This document shows positions 1-6,865 of a stretch of DNA of 14,158 nt, in pieces (position 1 is the stretch's first letter; every line of letters begins with the position of its first letter). The DNA lies in the NCBI GenBank assembly GCA_027592485.1, contig JAQCKL010000048.1:1-14158 (forward strand), read 5' to 3'. Position numbers and translations under genes: made by a program. The notes below the pieces were generated by a model. That model had not been told where the DNA came from. It searched no databases and saw nothing but the letters and a program-made list of their open reading frames with translations. Origin of the DNA: Cyanobacteriota bacterium. GTDB lineage: Bacteria > Cyanobacteriota > Cyanobacteriia > Phormidesmidales > Phormidesmidaceae.

Positions 1-57
1 GAGATTCTCTCTAATGCCGTACAGGGTAAAACGCCAACATTGGTAGCAGGGACCTAG
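1..57 (+). CDS. Possible C-terminal tail of a protein starting outside the window
   Basis: Frame 1 is open from the first base to a TAG at 55-57 and encodes 18 residues ending KTPTLVAGT. The frame is consistent with the end of a gene that begins upstream, but 18 codons can stay open by chance and I do not recognise the peptide. If real, it would be on the same strand as the Fic gene, 144 bp before it. Confidence 0.22.
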   Translation, partial: EILSNAVQGKTPTLVAGT

Positions 58-106
58 GTAGTTACGAATTAAGACGGAATGGAAAATATATCCGGGAGTA
101 TTCAGA

Positions 107-141
107 ATTAAAATCATGCAAAACAGCAGATTAAAATCATG
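107..141 (+). repeat. 12-bp direct repeat upstream of the Fic gene
   Basis: ATTAAAATCATG occurs at 107-118 and again at 130-141, a 23-bp period (about two helical turns), in A+T-rich DNA 61 bp before the Fic start codon. The spacing would suit a DNA-binding protein occupying the same helical face, but no regulator gene is visible and the function is inference. The rest of 58-201 holds no gene that I can support. Confidence 0.4.
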
Positions 142-201
142 AGAAAATAAAAAGCCCTAATCACTGTTAGAATACTTTATATATTTGCATGAGCAAGGTT
201 T

Positions 202-1668
202 ATGTTGTGGCAACCAACACAAGATTTGCCATCAGATTGGCGAAACTTAGTAAGTTCTGAATTGCCGCCCCTAGTGACAGTTTGGGACGAGCAAGCCGAT
301 CGCCTCCGCCAATCGGGTGAGTTTCAAGCTTTCAATGAGAAACTACGCAGAGAAATAGCAATTGAAACTGGGATAATTGAGCGTCTTTACACCATCGATC
401 GCGGGATTACTCGCTTATTAATTGAACAGGGCATAAATGAAGCGCTCATTCCCCACGGAGCAACCGATCGTCCAGTCAAGCAAGTCGTTTCTCTGATTAG
501 AGATCAAGAAGCTGCCATTGAAGGATTGTTCGATTTTGTAGGTGGACAAAGAATACTATCAAACTCTTATATAAAACAGTTGCATCAACTCCTAACTCAG
601 AGCCAAGATAGTACAGAAGCATTAGACCCGACCACAGGAAAAATATTTTATGTGTCTTTGATCAAGGGTGACTGGAAACATCAACCTAACAATCCTTTGA
701 GGCCGGACGGTACCATTCATGAATACTGTCCTCCTGAACAGGTTGCATCTGAGATGGACAGATTGATGGAGTTACATCATCAACATCGCGATCAAAAAGT
801 TCCTCCTGAGATCGAAGCAGCGTGGCTACATCATCGATTCACACAAATTCATCCCTTTCAAGACGGAAATGGTCGGGTTGCCCGTTGCCTAGCCAGCTTG
901 GTATTTATCCAAGCAAGTTGGTTTCCTTTGGTTCTCACTCGCGATGATCGAGCGGTTTATATCGCAGCCTTAGAAGAGGCAGATAAAGGCAATCTATCTA
1001 ATCTAATCAATCTTTTTGCCAAGAGCCAAAAACAAGCTTTCTTGAGAAGTTTGGGTTTGTCAGAACAAGTTTTATCGCAAGCACGGCGAACTCAAGTGAT
1101 TATCTCTTCAATTGCTGACAAGCTGAAACAAAATCAGCCAGCATCTATTCAATCACGATGCAAGAAGGCTGAGGGCTTTGCCTCAAGATTATTCGATATA
1201 GCTTCTAATCGATTGAATGACGTAGTTGACGAGATCAGATTATCTCTCCAAAGCTTTGTAAACGATCCACAAGTTTTTGCGATTACGGCTCCGGCTGGCG
1301 ATCCTCGATCATATTACCATCGCTACCAAGTTGTAGAAACAGCTAAACAATTGGACTATTTTGCCAATCTTCGCAATTATCATACTTGGATTCAAGCAGT
1401 TATTAATGTAGAGACATCAACAACAATTCTCATTTCATTTCATGTACTTGGGCATGAATATCGAGGTTTGCTTGTATGTAATGCATGTGCGTATCACAGA
1501 GACGATAGTGAGGAAGGTGAGCGAAATATTAGTGACATTCAGTCTTTGACAGATTCTCCATTTCAGTTTTCTTATGCAGACGAGGAAGGAAATTTAGTAG
1601 AACGCTTTAAACAATGGTTGGAAGATGCTGTTTTGACTGGTTTAGAGTACTGGAATAAAAGTATTTAG
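202..1668 (+). CDS. Fic-domain protein (predicted AMP/nucleotide transferase) with an unrecognised C-terminal region
   Basis: 488 residues. The Fic signature HPFQDGNGR is at residues 217-225; H217 is the expected catalytic base, and the GNGR loop binds phosphates. Fic enzymes usually transfer AMP from ATP to a hydroxyl side chain of a target protein. An N-terminal helix carries TGIIER (56-61), which resembles the auto-inhibitory motif (S/T)xxxE(G/N) of class II Fic proteins but has Arg at the last position. The Fic core seems to end near residue 290; residues 290-488 look like a helical stretch followed by a beta-rich domain that I cannot assign. The ATG at 202 follows a weak GCAAGG ribosome site. 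The gene is A+T-rich compared with its right-hand neighbours and has no GCGATCGC octamer, which suggests recent acquisition. It converges on the aldehyde dehydrogenase gene with only 29 bp between stop codons. No obvious antitoxin gene is adjacent. The family call is firm; the target is unknown. Confidence 0.9.
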   Translation: MLWQPTQDLPSDWRNLVSSELPPLVTVWDEQADRLRQSGEFQAFNEKLRREIAIETGIIERLYTIDRGITRLLIEQGINEALIPHGATDRPVKQVVSLIRDQEAAIEGLFDFVGGQRILSNSYIKQLHQLLTQSQDSTEALDPTTGKIFYVSLIKGDWKHQPNNPLRPDGTIHEYCPPEQVASEMDRLMELHHQHRDQKVPPEIEAAWLHHRFTQIHPFQDGNGRVARCLASLVFIQASWFPLVLTRDDRAVYIAALEEADKGNLSNLINLFAKSQKQAFLRSLGLSEQVLSQARRTQVIISSIADKLKQNQPASIQSRCKKAEGFASRLFDIASNRLNDVVDEIRLSLQSFVNDPQVFAITAPAGDPRSYYHRYQVVETAKQLDYFANLRNYHTWIQAVINVETSTTILISFHVLGHEYRGLLVCNACAYHRDDSEEGERNISDIQSLTDSPFQFSYADEEGNLVERFKQWLEDAVLTGLEYWNKSI

Positions 1669-1697
1669 TGTATTTCCACGTAAAGCATGGGAACGAT

Positions 1698-3098
1698 TTA
1701 AAACTGCCGCCGCCAATGCCAGGCCCGAGGCTGGAGAAAGGTTTCGATCCCCGCCAAGGAAAGGGTTAAGCCCAAACCCGAATGCTTTCGCCCCGACCAA
1801 GGCAGGCGGGGGCTGACCCGATCGCAGCAGTTCCAATAGGCCGTGCCGCTATTGACTTGGCCCAGAATGGTCTTGGCCCGCGCCCGATCAGCGCTGTAAA
1901 CCGCCGCCGTCAGCCCGTAGTCGGTGTCATTCATGAGGGCGATCGCCCCATCATCGTCCGCCACCCGCTGAATGCCGATGATCGGGCCAAAGGACTCCGC
2001 CCGCATCACTGCCATATCATGGGTGACCTCCGTCAATACCGTCGGGGCAAAATACCAGCCTGGGCGATCGACCTGTTGACCACCCAACCGCAGCGTTGCC
2101 CCTTGGGCCACGGCATCCGCCACCTGCGCCGCTAAAACCGCGAGCTGCGCTTGGCGACTGAGGGGACCCAGATAGGTCTCTTCTGCGGTGGGATCGCCCA
2201 ATTTAAAGCCTTTCACCTGGGCCAGAAAGGCCGCTAAAAAGGCATCATAAATCGCAGTATGAACATAAATGCGCTCGATCCCACAGCAGCTCTGGCCATT
2301 GTTATAAAACGCGCCATCCGCGAGGCCTGCCGCTGCCGCCGCCACATCAGCATCGTCGCAAACATAGGCGGGATCCTTACCCCCCAGCTCTAGCTGCACC
2401 TTGATCAATTGGGGGGCGACCGCCTGGGCAATTTTTTGGCCGGTGCCGTAGGAGCCCGTAAAAAAGACCCCATCCAGGGGTTCCTGCAGCAGGGCCGCGC
2501 CGGTGGGACCCGCACCGATAATGGGAATAAACACCGACTCTGGAATGCCTGCTTCGTGGAGCAAAGTGGCGATCGCTATGCCCGTCATGGCGGCCACTTC
2601 CGAGGGTTTGTACAGCACCGCATTGCCCGTGAGCAGGGCGGGCACAAACACGTTACTGCCCACAAAGTAGGGGTAATTCCAAGCGGAAATATTTGCAATC
2701 ACCCCCAGGGGATCTTGGCTAATCACTTCTTTCAGTTGTGCCGTTTCAGGGGAGTCCCCTGGCTCTAGAAAGACCTGTTTGTCTGATAGGACCGATTGCC
2801 CATGGTCCAGGAAAAAATCAATGCGGGCGGGGGTGGCCAGGATTTCATTGCGGGCTTGGGTGATTGGTTTGCCCGTTTCCGCCGTCATCGTTGCGGCCAA
2901 CTGATCCACCCGTTCGACGAGTAAATCGCGAAACCGCCTCAGGCAATCCATCCGGTTTTCGACGGGCTGCGCTGCCCAAGCGGACTGGGCCTTGCGGGCT
3001 AGGGCGACCTTTGCCGCCACCGCCGCCGCGTCATCGATCGGCATCTCTTGGATCAGTTGCCCCGTAGCGGGGTTGCTGATCGCCAGCATTTCAGTCAT
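1698..3098 (-). CDS. NAD(P)-dependent aldehyde dehydrogenase
   Basis: 466 residues, the normal length for the soluble aldehyde dehydrogenase superfamily, which oxidises aldehydes to carboxylic acids. Visible hallmarks: WNYP with N141 (oxyanion hole), YKPSE with K164 (cofactor binding), FFTGS at 213-217 (Rossmann loop), LELGGK with E237 (general base) and GQSC with the nucleophile C271. The ATG at 3098 is preceded by GAGG five to ten bases upstream, and this ribosome site overlaps the end of the alcohol dehydrogenase gene. It is the third gene of a minus-strand operon after the ligase and the alcohol dehydrogenase. In that setting it most likely oxidises the aldehyde made by its neighbour, perhaps a gamma-glutamylated amino aldehyde. 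Substrate specificity cannot be read from the sequence; a general aldehyde-detoxifying role is the alternative. Confidence 0.93.
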   Translation of the reverse strand: MTEMLAISNPATGQLIQEMPIDDAAAVAAKVALARKAQSAWAAQPVENRMDCLRRFRDLLVERVDQLAATMTAETGKPITQARNEILATPARIDFFLDHGQSVLSDKQVFLEPGDSPETAQLKEVISQDPLGVIANISAWNYPYFVGSNVFVPALLTGNAVLYKPSEVAAMTGIAIATLLHEAGIPESVFIPIIGAGPTGAALLQEPLDGVFFTGSYGTGQKIAQAVAPQLIKVQLELGGKDPAYVCDDADVAAAAAGLADGAFYNNGQSCCGIERIYVHTAIYDAFLAAFLAQVKGFKLGDPTAEETYLGPLSRQAQLAVLAAQVADAVAQGATLRLGGQQVDRPGWYFAPTVLTEVTHDMAVMRAESFGPIIGIQRVADDDGAIALMNDTDYGLTAAVYSADRARAKTILGQVNSGTAYWNCCDRVSPRLPWSGRKHSGLGLTLSLAGIETFLQPRAWHWRRQF

Positions 3099-3108
3099 AG
3101 GGGTTTCC

Positions 3109-4302
3109 TCAGGCCGCTAGAGCATCTTGGTAAATGGCATGGAAGTCTTCGGTGCTCACCGGTTTGGGATTACAGGGATGACAGCCATCCTGAATGGCGA
3201 CGCTGACCAGCTCGTCAAGGGTGGCGGTGGTCACCCCCAGGGCGCTTAAATCGGGGGGAATGGCGATCGCCCGCGACAACCCTAAAATCCAGGTCAGAAA
3301 ATCTTCCCCACTGGCCGCCCCAGGGTTAACCACCCGCGCCATACGCAGAAATTTCTCGGGCACAGCCAACAGGTTAAAGCGCATGGCGGCGGGCAACATC
3401 ACCGCATTGGCCAAACCATGGTGGGTATTGCAAACCGTGGAGAGGGCATGGGCGCAGGAATGGGTGACCCCCAGCCCCTTTTGGAAGGCGATCGCCCCCA
3501 TCATCGAGGCATTGAGCATGCCCGCCCGCGCCGTCAGGTGGGCCGTAGCCGTGGCCTCGTCAAAGACTTCGCCGCTGGCCAACCGCTGGGCATAGTCCAC
3601 CGAGGCTTGTAAATGCTGGGCCACCAAGTGAATGCCCTCCAGGGCAATGCCGTCGCACAGGGGGTGATTGCCCTTGGCGAGGAAGGCTTCGATCAGGTGG
3701 GTGAGGGCATCCATGCCAGTGGCGGCGGTGATTTTGGCAGGCAGGCCCAACAGCAGGGTGGGATCGGCCAACACCACCTGGGGCAAGAGCTGGGGATCAA
3801 AAATGATCTTTTTGCTGTGGGTGGCATCGTCGGAAATCACCGCGCTGCGACCCACCTCACTGCCGGTGCCGGCGGTGGTGGGGATCGCTACGATGGCGGG
3901 AATGGGTTGGTCAATGGGTCGGGTGCAAGCCCCGTCTTCGTAGTCAAAGAGGTGACCAGGGTGGTTGACCATGAGGGCGATCGCCTTAGCCACATCCATG
4001 GGGGCACCGCCCCCCACCGCCACGATGCCATCGGCACCATGGGCTTGGTAGGCGGCTAGACCAGCGGTGACTTGGGAGACCACCGGATTCCCCCAGACGC
4101 CGCTAAAGGTGCTGGCGACGAGGGGATCGAGGCTGGCCTCAATGGTGGCAAACCAGGGGAGTTGGGCCACATCGCGATCGGTGACCACTAGGGGCCGGTG
4201 AATCTGCAAGGCCGATAGGGTCGCGGCCAATTCAGCGCTGGCCCCGGCCCCAAACCGAATCTTAGTGGGAAAGTTGTAGGTGCAAATCTCAGTGGCGGTC
4301 AT
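3109..4302 (-). CDS. Iron-containing (group III) alcohol dehydrogenase
   Basis: 397 residues, typical for the Fe-ADH family (FucO, DhaT and relatives). The nucleotide-binding GGGAPMD motif is at 97-103 and PTTAGTGSE at 141-149. The expected metal ligands are present: D198 and H202 (GMDALTHLIE), then H281 and H295, which keep the 14-residue spacing of H263/H277 in E. coli FucO. The family interconverts primary alcohols and aldehydes with NAD(P). The ATG at 4302 lies only 8 bp after the stop of the ligase gene and has no good ribosome site of its own, so translation is probably coupled. The aldehyde dehydrogenase starts 10 bp after its stop. In this operon the likely role is oxidation of a primary alcohol group, possibly on a gamma-glutamylated amino alcohol; the reverse, aldehyde reduction, cannot be excluded. 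Confidence 0.94.
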   Translation of the reverse strand: MTATEICTYNFPTKIRFGAGASAELAATLSALQIHRPLVVTDRDVAQLPWFATIEASLDPLVASTFSGVWGNPVVSQVTAGLAAYQAHGADGIVAVGGGAPMDVAKAIALMVNHPGHLFDYEDGACTRPIDQPIPAIVAIPTTAGTGSEVGRSAVISDDATHSKKIIFDPQLLPQVVLADPTLLLGLPAKITAATGMDALTHLIEAFLAKGNHPLCDGIALEGIHLVAQHLQASVDYAQRLASGEVFDEATATAHLTARAGMLNASMMGAIAFQKGLGVTHSCAHALSTVCNTHHGLANAVMLPAAMRFNLLAVPEKFLRMARVVNPGAASGEDFLTWILGLSRAIAIPPDLSALGVTTATLDELVSVAIQDGCHPCNPKPVSTEDFHAIYQDALAA

Positions 4303-4310
4303 GGTGGTAG

Positions 4311-5636
4311 TTAGATATTGATGTACTGGGTCATCTCCCAGTCCGTAATCTGGGCACAGAAGCTATTCCACTCCTTTTGCTTGAATTCCAAGAAGGTCTT
4401 TGCCCCCACCTCCCCCAGGGTGGCCATCATCAGCGGGTTTTGCTGGAGGGCTACCATGGCTTCCTGGAGGTTCGTCGGCAGGGTTTGCAAATGGGGGAAA
4501 TCAGCCCCCCGCTCGAAGAGGTTCTCATCGATGCGATCTCCCGGTGAGGTTTTGTTTTTAATGCCATCTACCCCAGCGGCCACCAGCCCCGCTAGGGCCA
4601 GGTACAGATTCGCAGATCCATCGATCAGGCGGCATTCAAACCGTCCGGCCTCAGGGATCCGCAACAGGTGGGAGCGGTTGTTGCCGCCGTAGGAGATGTA
4701 GCGGGGCGTCCAGGTACTGCCCGATGCGGTCATGCTAGCCCCCAACCGCCGATAGGAATTCACCGTCGGGGCAAACAGCGCCGTGAGACCCTGGGCATGG
4801 TTGAGGACCCCGCCCAAAAAGTGGTATCCCACGGGGGATAAGCCCCCCTCATCTGCCCCCGCTTCAAAGCAGTTGGTGCTGCCCTGCCAAAGACTGTTAT
4901 GGACATGGCCGCCGCTGCCCGTAATGTGACTGAAGGGTTTGGGCATAAAGGTGGCCGTGAGCCCCCGCTGCTGGGCCAGGGTCTTGACCATGTATTTAAA
5001 AAAGGCGTGGCGATCGCAGGTGGTCTTGGCGTCGCTATAGGTCCAGTTGAGTTCAAACTGGCCGTTGGCGTCCTCATGGTCGCACTGGTAGGGTCCCCAG
5101 CCCAACTGCTCCATGTATTTCACCAGGGTGGAGATCAGATCAAACTGACGCATCAAGTTAATCTGGTCGTAGCAGGGGCGTTCAGCGGTGTCGAATTCGT
5201 CGGCGACCACATAGCCCGAGTCGGTCTTTTTGAGCAAAAAGAACTCCGCCTCAACCCCAGCCTTGTAGGTATAGCCCAGCTCAGCACATTGAGCCAAGGC
5301 CCGTTTCAGAATCATACGCGGCGCAGCTGAGAAGGGCTCGCCCTGGTAATAAACATCGCTGGCCACCCAGCCCACCGTCGGCTCCCAGGGCAATTGAATC
5401 AGGGAGTCGGGATCGGGGATCACCGCGATCTCTGGGGCATCTGCCCCCAGGCCCAAGTTCGAGGCGAAGGCACAGAAAAACGCGCCGTCCTTCTCCACCG
5501 AGGCCACCTGGGTGGCTGGAACGAGCTTGGCCCGCATCCCCCCCAATAGGTCTGTGTAGGAGACTAGAAAAAATTCAATCCCAAGCGCCTTTGCTTTTTC
5601 GGCTAGCGTCTGCGTTTGGGTAAGGGTTCCGACCAT
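4311..5636 (-). CDS. Glutamine-synthetase-like ligase, type III (GlnT-like), probable gamma-glutamyl-amine ligase
   Basis: 441 residues from the ATG at 5636, preceded by GGAG nine bases upstream; a TTG at 5651 would add five residues. Glutamine-synthetase catalytic residues are visible: E129 and E131 (VEAEFF), E188 and E195 (HEDANGQFE), H244 (SGGHVHN), R321 (NNR) and E334/R336 (FECR). By family knowledge these bind ATP, two metal ions and glutamate. The flap glutamate of classical enzymes (E327 of the Salmonella enzyme) aligns by eye with W309, and the N-terminal DGSS ammonium-site motif is absent. The same changes are compatible with GS-like enzymes that join glutamate to amines rather than ammonia. 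It is the first gene of the operon with alcohol and aldehyde dehydrogenases, and is divergent from an amidotransferase-like hydrolase. I infer gamma-glutamylation of an amine or amino alcohol. True glutamine synthesis at low efficiency is the alternative. Confidence 0.9.
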   Translation of the reverse strand: MVGTLTQTQTLAEKAKALGIEFFLVSYTDLLGGMRAKLVPATQVASVEKDGAFFCAFASNLGLGADAPEIAVIPDPDSLIQLPWEPTVGWVASDVYYQGEPFSAAPRMILKRALAQCAELGYTYKAGVEAEFFLLKKTDSGYVVADEFDTAERPCYDQINLMRQFDLISTLVKYMEQLGWGPYQCDHEDANGQFELNWTYSDAKTTCDRHAFFKYMVKTLAQQRGLTATFMPKPFSHITGSGGHVHNSLWQGSTNCFEAGADEGGLSPVGYHFLGGVLNHAQGLTALFAPTVNSYRRLGASMTASGSTWTPRYISYGGNNRSHLLRIPEAGRFECRLIDGSANLYLALAGLVAAGVDGIKNKTSPGDRIDENLFERGADFPHLQTLPTNLQEAMVALQQNPLMMATLGEVGAKTFLEFKQKEWNSFCAQITDWEMTQYINI

Positions 5637-5892
5637 CGGATGGATCTCCAAGCATTTAGCTGTAGTAAAACAGGCTTGCCTAGACGAATTTGTGGCTGTG
5701 GTTACCGCTCAAAGTAAATCACTTCCTGCATCAAAACCATCATCCAAATGCTATCGGCAGATGCACATTTTCATTGTCTTGGCAACTTGATTTTTAGCCA
5801 TTGATGAACAGTTTCTTTTTCAGAAATCGTCCTATTTTGAGATGAGTCCAGGATCGACATTTTCTGGGCATAGCGTTAAGGGTGAAATCACC
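5637..5892. promoter_or_regulatory. Divergent intergenic region between the two transcription units of the gamma-glutamyl cluster
   Basis: About 256 bp separate the start codons of the minus-strand ligase operon and the plus-strand hydrolase. The stretch is A+T-richer than the flanking genes and must hold promoters for both directions. It contains a perfect dyad TTAC-N8-GTAA at 5702-5717, a possible operator. I do not find the NtcA consensus GTA-N8-TAC, and I see no convincing -35/-10 pair. No small gene is supported here. Confidence 0.5.
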
Positions 5893-6603
5893 ATGAATCT
5901 GTTAGTCATCCAAAGTACTGCTTTGGACCCTATTGGCGTATTAGGAGAATGCCTGGTGAGCCGAGGGGCTCGACTGTTAACTTGGCTCCCAGAACAGGAC
6001 TCGACCCCACCCCAAGCGGACTATGGCGGGCTGATTGTTTTGGGTGGCCCCATGAATGCCCATGAGGATGAGAAATTTCCCCACCTTCGCCAAACGGTGG
6101 CGCTCATCCGTCAATTTCACCGGGACGGCAAACCGATCATGGGGGTCTGCTTAGGGGCTCAACTGATCGCCCGAGCCTTTGGCAGCAAGGTGTATAGGCA
6201 TTCTGTCCCGGAATTGGGTTTCTCAGCCCTAGTGGCAGCGGACCCGAACCCCCAGGAGCCTTGGCTGAAAAATTTGCCCCCTAACCTGCATCTGATGCAG
6301 TGGCATTTTGACACCTTTGACTTGCCCGAGCAGGCCCATTTGTTAATGACCAATGCCATCTGCGCGAATCAGGCTTACCGCATCGGCAATAACGTCTACG
6401 GGTTTCAATTTCACCTAGAGGTCACGCCAGAAATTGTCCTCAGTTGGCTGGCCATGAAAAATGCCTGGATTGAGGCCAATTATCCTCACCTTGAACGCGC
6501 CCTGCGGGAACAGGTGGCGACCTACTCCCAACAGTCGGCAGCGTTCGCGGCGCAGGTGGCCGATGCCTGGATTCAACTGGTGCCGACAGCAGCACTCATA
6601 TGA
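5893..6603 (+). CDS. Class I glutamine amidotransferase-like protein, probable gamma-glutamyl amide hydrolase
   Basis: 236 residues from the ATG at 5893. This start is preferred over the ATG at 5842 because AAGGGTGA ends eight bases before it and the protein fold begins immediately (MNLLVIQ). The catalytic triad of the class I (triad) family is visible: C86 in GVCLGAQ, and H174 and E176 in QFHLEV. GGPM at 51-54 is the usual oxyanion strand. In GMP synthase such domains release ammonia from glutamine, but this protein is a stand-alone domain. In the Puu, isopropylamine and aniline gene clusters of other bacteria, stand-alone amidotransferase-like proteins sit beside glutamine-synthetase-like ligases and act on gamma-glutamyl amides. 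Its position between two such ligases supports the same role here: cleaving an oxidised gamma-glutamyl amide to glutamate plus an amino acid. An ammonia-supplying or GMP-synthase-like role is less likely. Confidence 0.87.
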   Translation: MNLLVIQSTALDPIGVLGECLVSRGARLLTWLPEQDSTPPQADYGGLIVLGGPMNAHEDEKFPHLRQTVALIRQFHRDGKPIMGVCLGAQLIARAFGSKVYRHSVPELGFSALVAADPNPQEPWLKNLPPNLHLMQWHFDTFDLPEQAHLLMTNAICANQAYRIGNNVYGFQFHLEVTPEIVLSWLAMKNAWIEANYPHLERALREQVATYSQQSAAFAAQVADAWIQLVPTAALI

Positions 6604-6658
6604 GGTCCGCTTAAATACCCATACTTTGTCATTCCGACTGAAGCGGAGCGTAAAGAGG

Positions 6659-6682
6659 AATCTCTATCCTCAGAGGGAGATT
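6659..6682. repeat. Hairpin with 10 base pairs and a 3-nt bulge
   Basis: AATCTC (6659-6664) pairs with GAGATT (6677-6682), and CCTC (6668-6671) pairs with GAGG (6673-6676) around a single A. TAT at 6665-6667 bulges on the left arm. It lies 56 bp after the hydrolase stop and could end or protect that transcript, but no T-run follows, so it is not a typical intrinsic terminator. Confidence 0.5.
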
Positions 6683-6735
6683 GAGATGTACTTCGACTGC
6701 GCTCAGCACAAGCCTCGACTTCATTGCACTTCGTT

Positions 6736-6781
6736 GCTCCTGCGGAGCCGCTACGCGTTGGCAACGCCTGCCTGCAAGGCA
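6736..6781. repeat. Three consecutive 13-nt hairpins
   Basis: GCTCC-TGC-GGAGC (6736-6748), GCGTTG-G-CAACGC (6755-6767) and TGCCT-GCA-AGGCA (6769-6781) are three perfect small palindromes in 46 bp. Each has arms of five or six bases around a one- or three-base centre. The arms differ in sequence while the geometry is kept, as in the palindromic intergenic repeats common in filamentous cyanobacteria. They lie 85 bp before the second ligase start. Confidence 0.6.
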
Positions 6782-6865
6782 TACGACATGACATGGGTGA
6801 TGGGTGATTAACCGGACTTTATATCACTTCCTAATTTGCCTTTCTTCACTGGATGGTTATCAACG

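Larger units (their letters stand above)
6628..6792. repeat. Mosaic intergenic repeat, about 165 bp, possibly MITE-like
   Basis: The spacer between the hydrolase and the second ligase has low-complexity wording unlike the flanking genes. It opens with GTCATTCCG (6628-6636) and closes with CGACATGAC (6784-6792), which form an imperfect inverted pair (7 of 9 positions). Inside are a long hairpin at 6659-6682 and three 13-nt hairpins at 6736-6781. Phrases such as CATTCCGACTGAAGCG and GACTGCGCTCAGC resemble dispersed intergenic repeats of many bacterial genomes. No target-site duplication or coding function is visible; short open frames across it are not credible genes. Confidence 0.6.

Noticed and set aside
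202..1668. Fic/Phd-type (Doc) toxin-antitoxin module
   Set aside because: The protein is far longer than Doc and no antitoxin-sized gene lies beside it in the visible sequence.
1642..4059. Open frames opposite or across the two dehydrogenase genes (for example 1782-2135, 2409-2768, 3194-3595 and 3613-4059 on the plus strand)
   Set aside because: They lie antisense to well-supported enzymes, have biased composition typical of GC-rich shadow frames, and show no recognisable motif.
5637..5892. NtcA binding site upstream of the ligase or hydrolase genes
   Set aside because: The consensus GTA-N8-TAC was not found; the dyad at 5702-5717 has the opposite half-site order (TAC-N8-GTA).
1698..6603. 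Classical putrescine (Puu) pathway
   Set aside because: No gamma-glutamylputrescine oxidase (PuuB-like flavoprotein) or aminotransferase is present; an alcohol dehydrogenase sits where an amine oxidase would be expected.
6461..6811. Plus-strand frame of 116 codons and a minus-strand frame at 6573-6794 in the repeat spacer
   Set aside because: They run from the hydrolase gene into palindromic repeat DNA; the translations look like repeat read-through (LRSRYALATPACKAYD), not a protein family.
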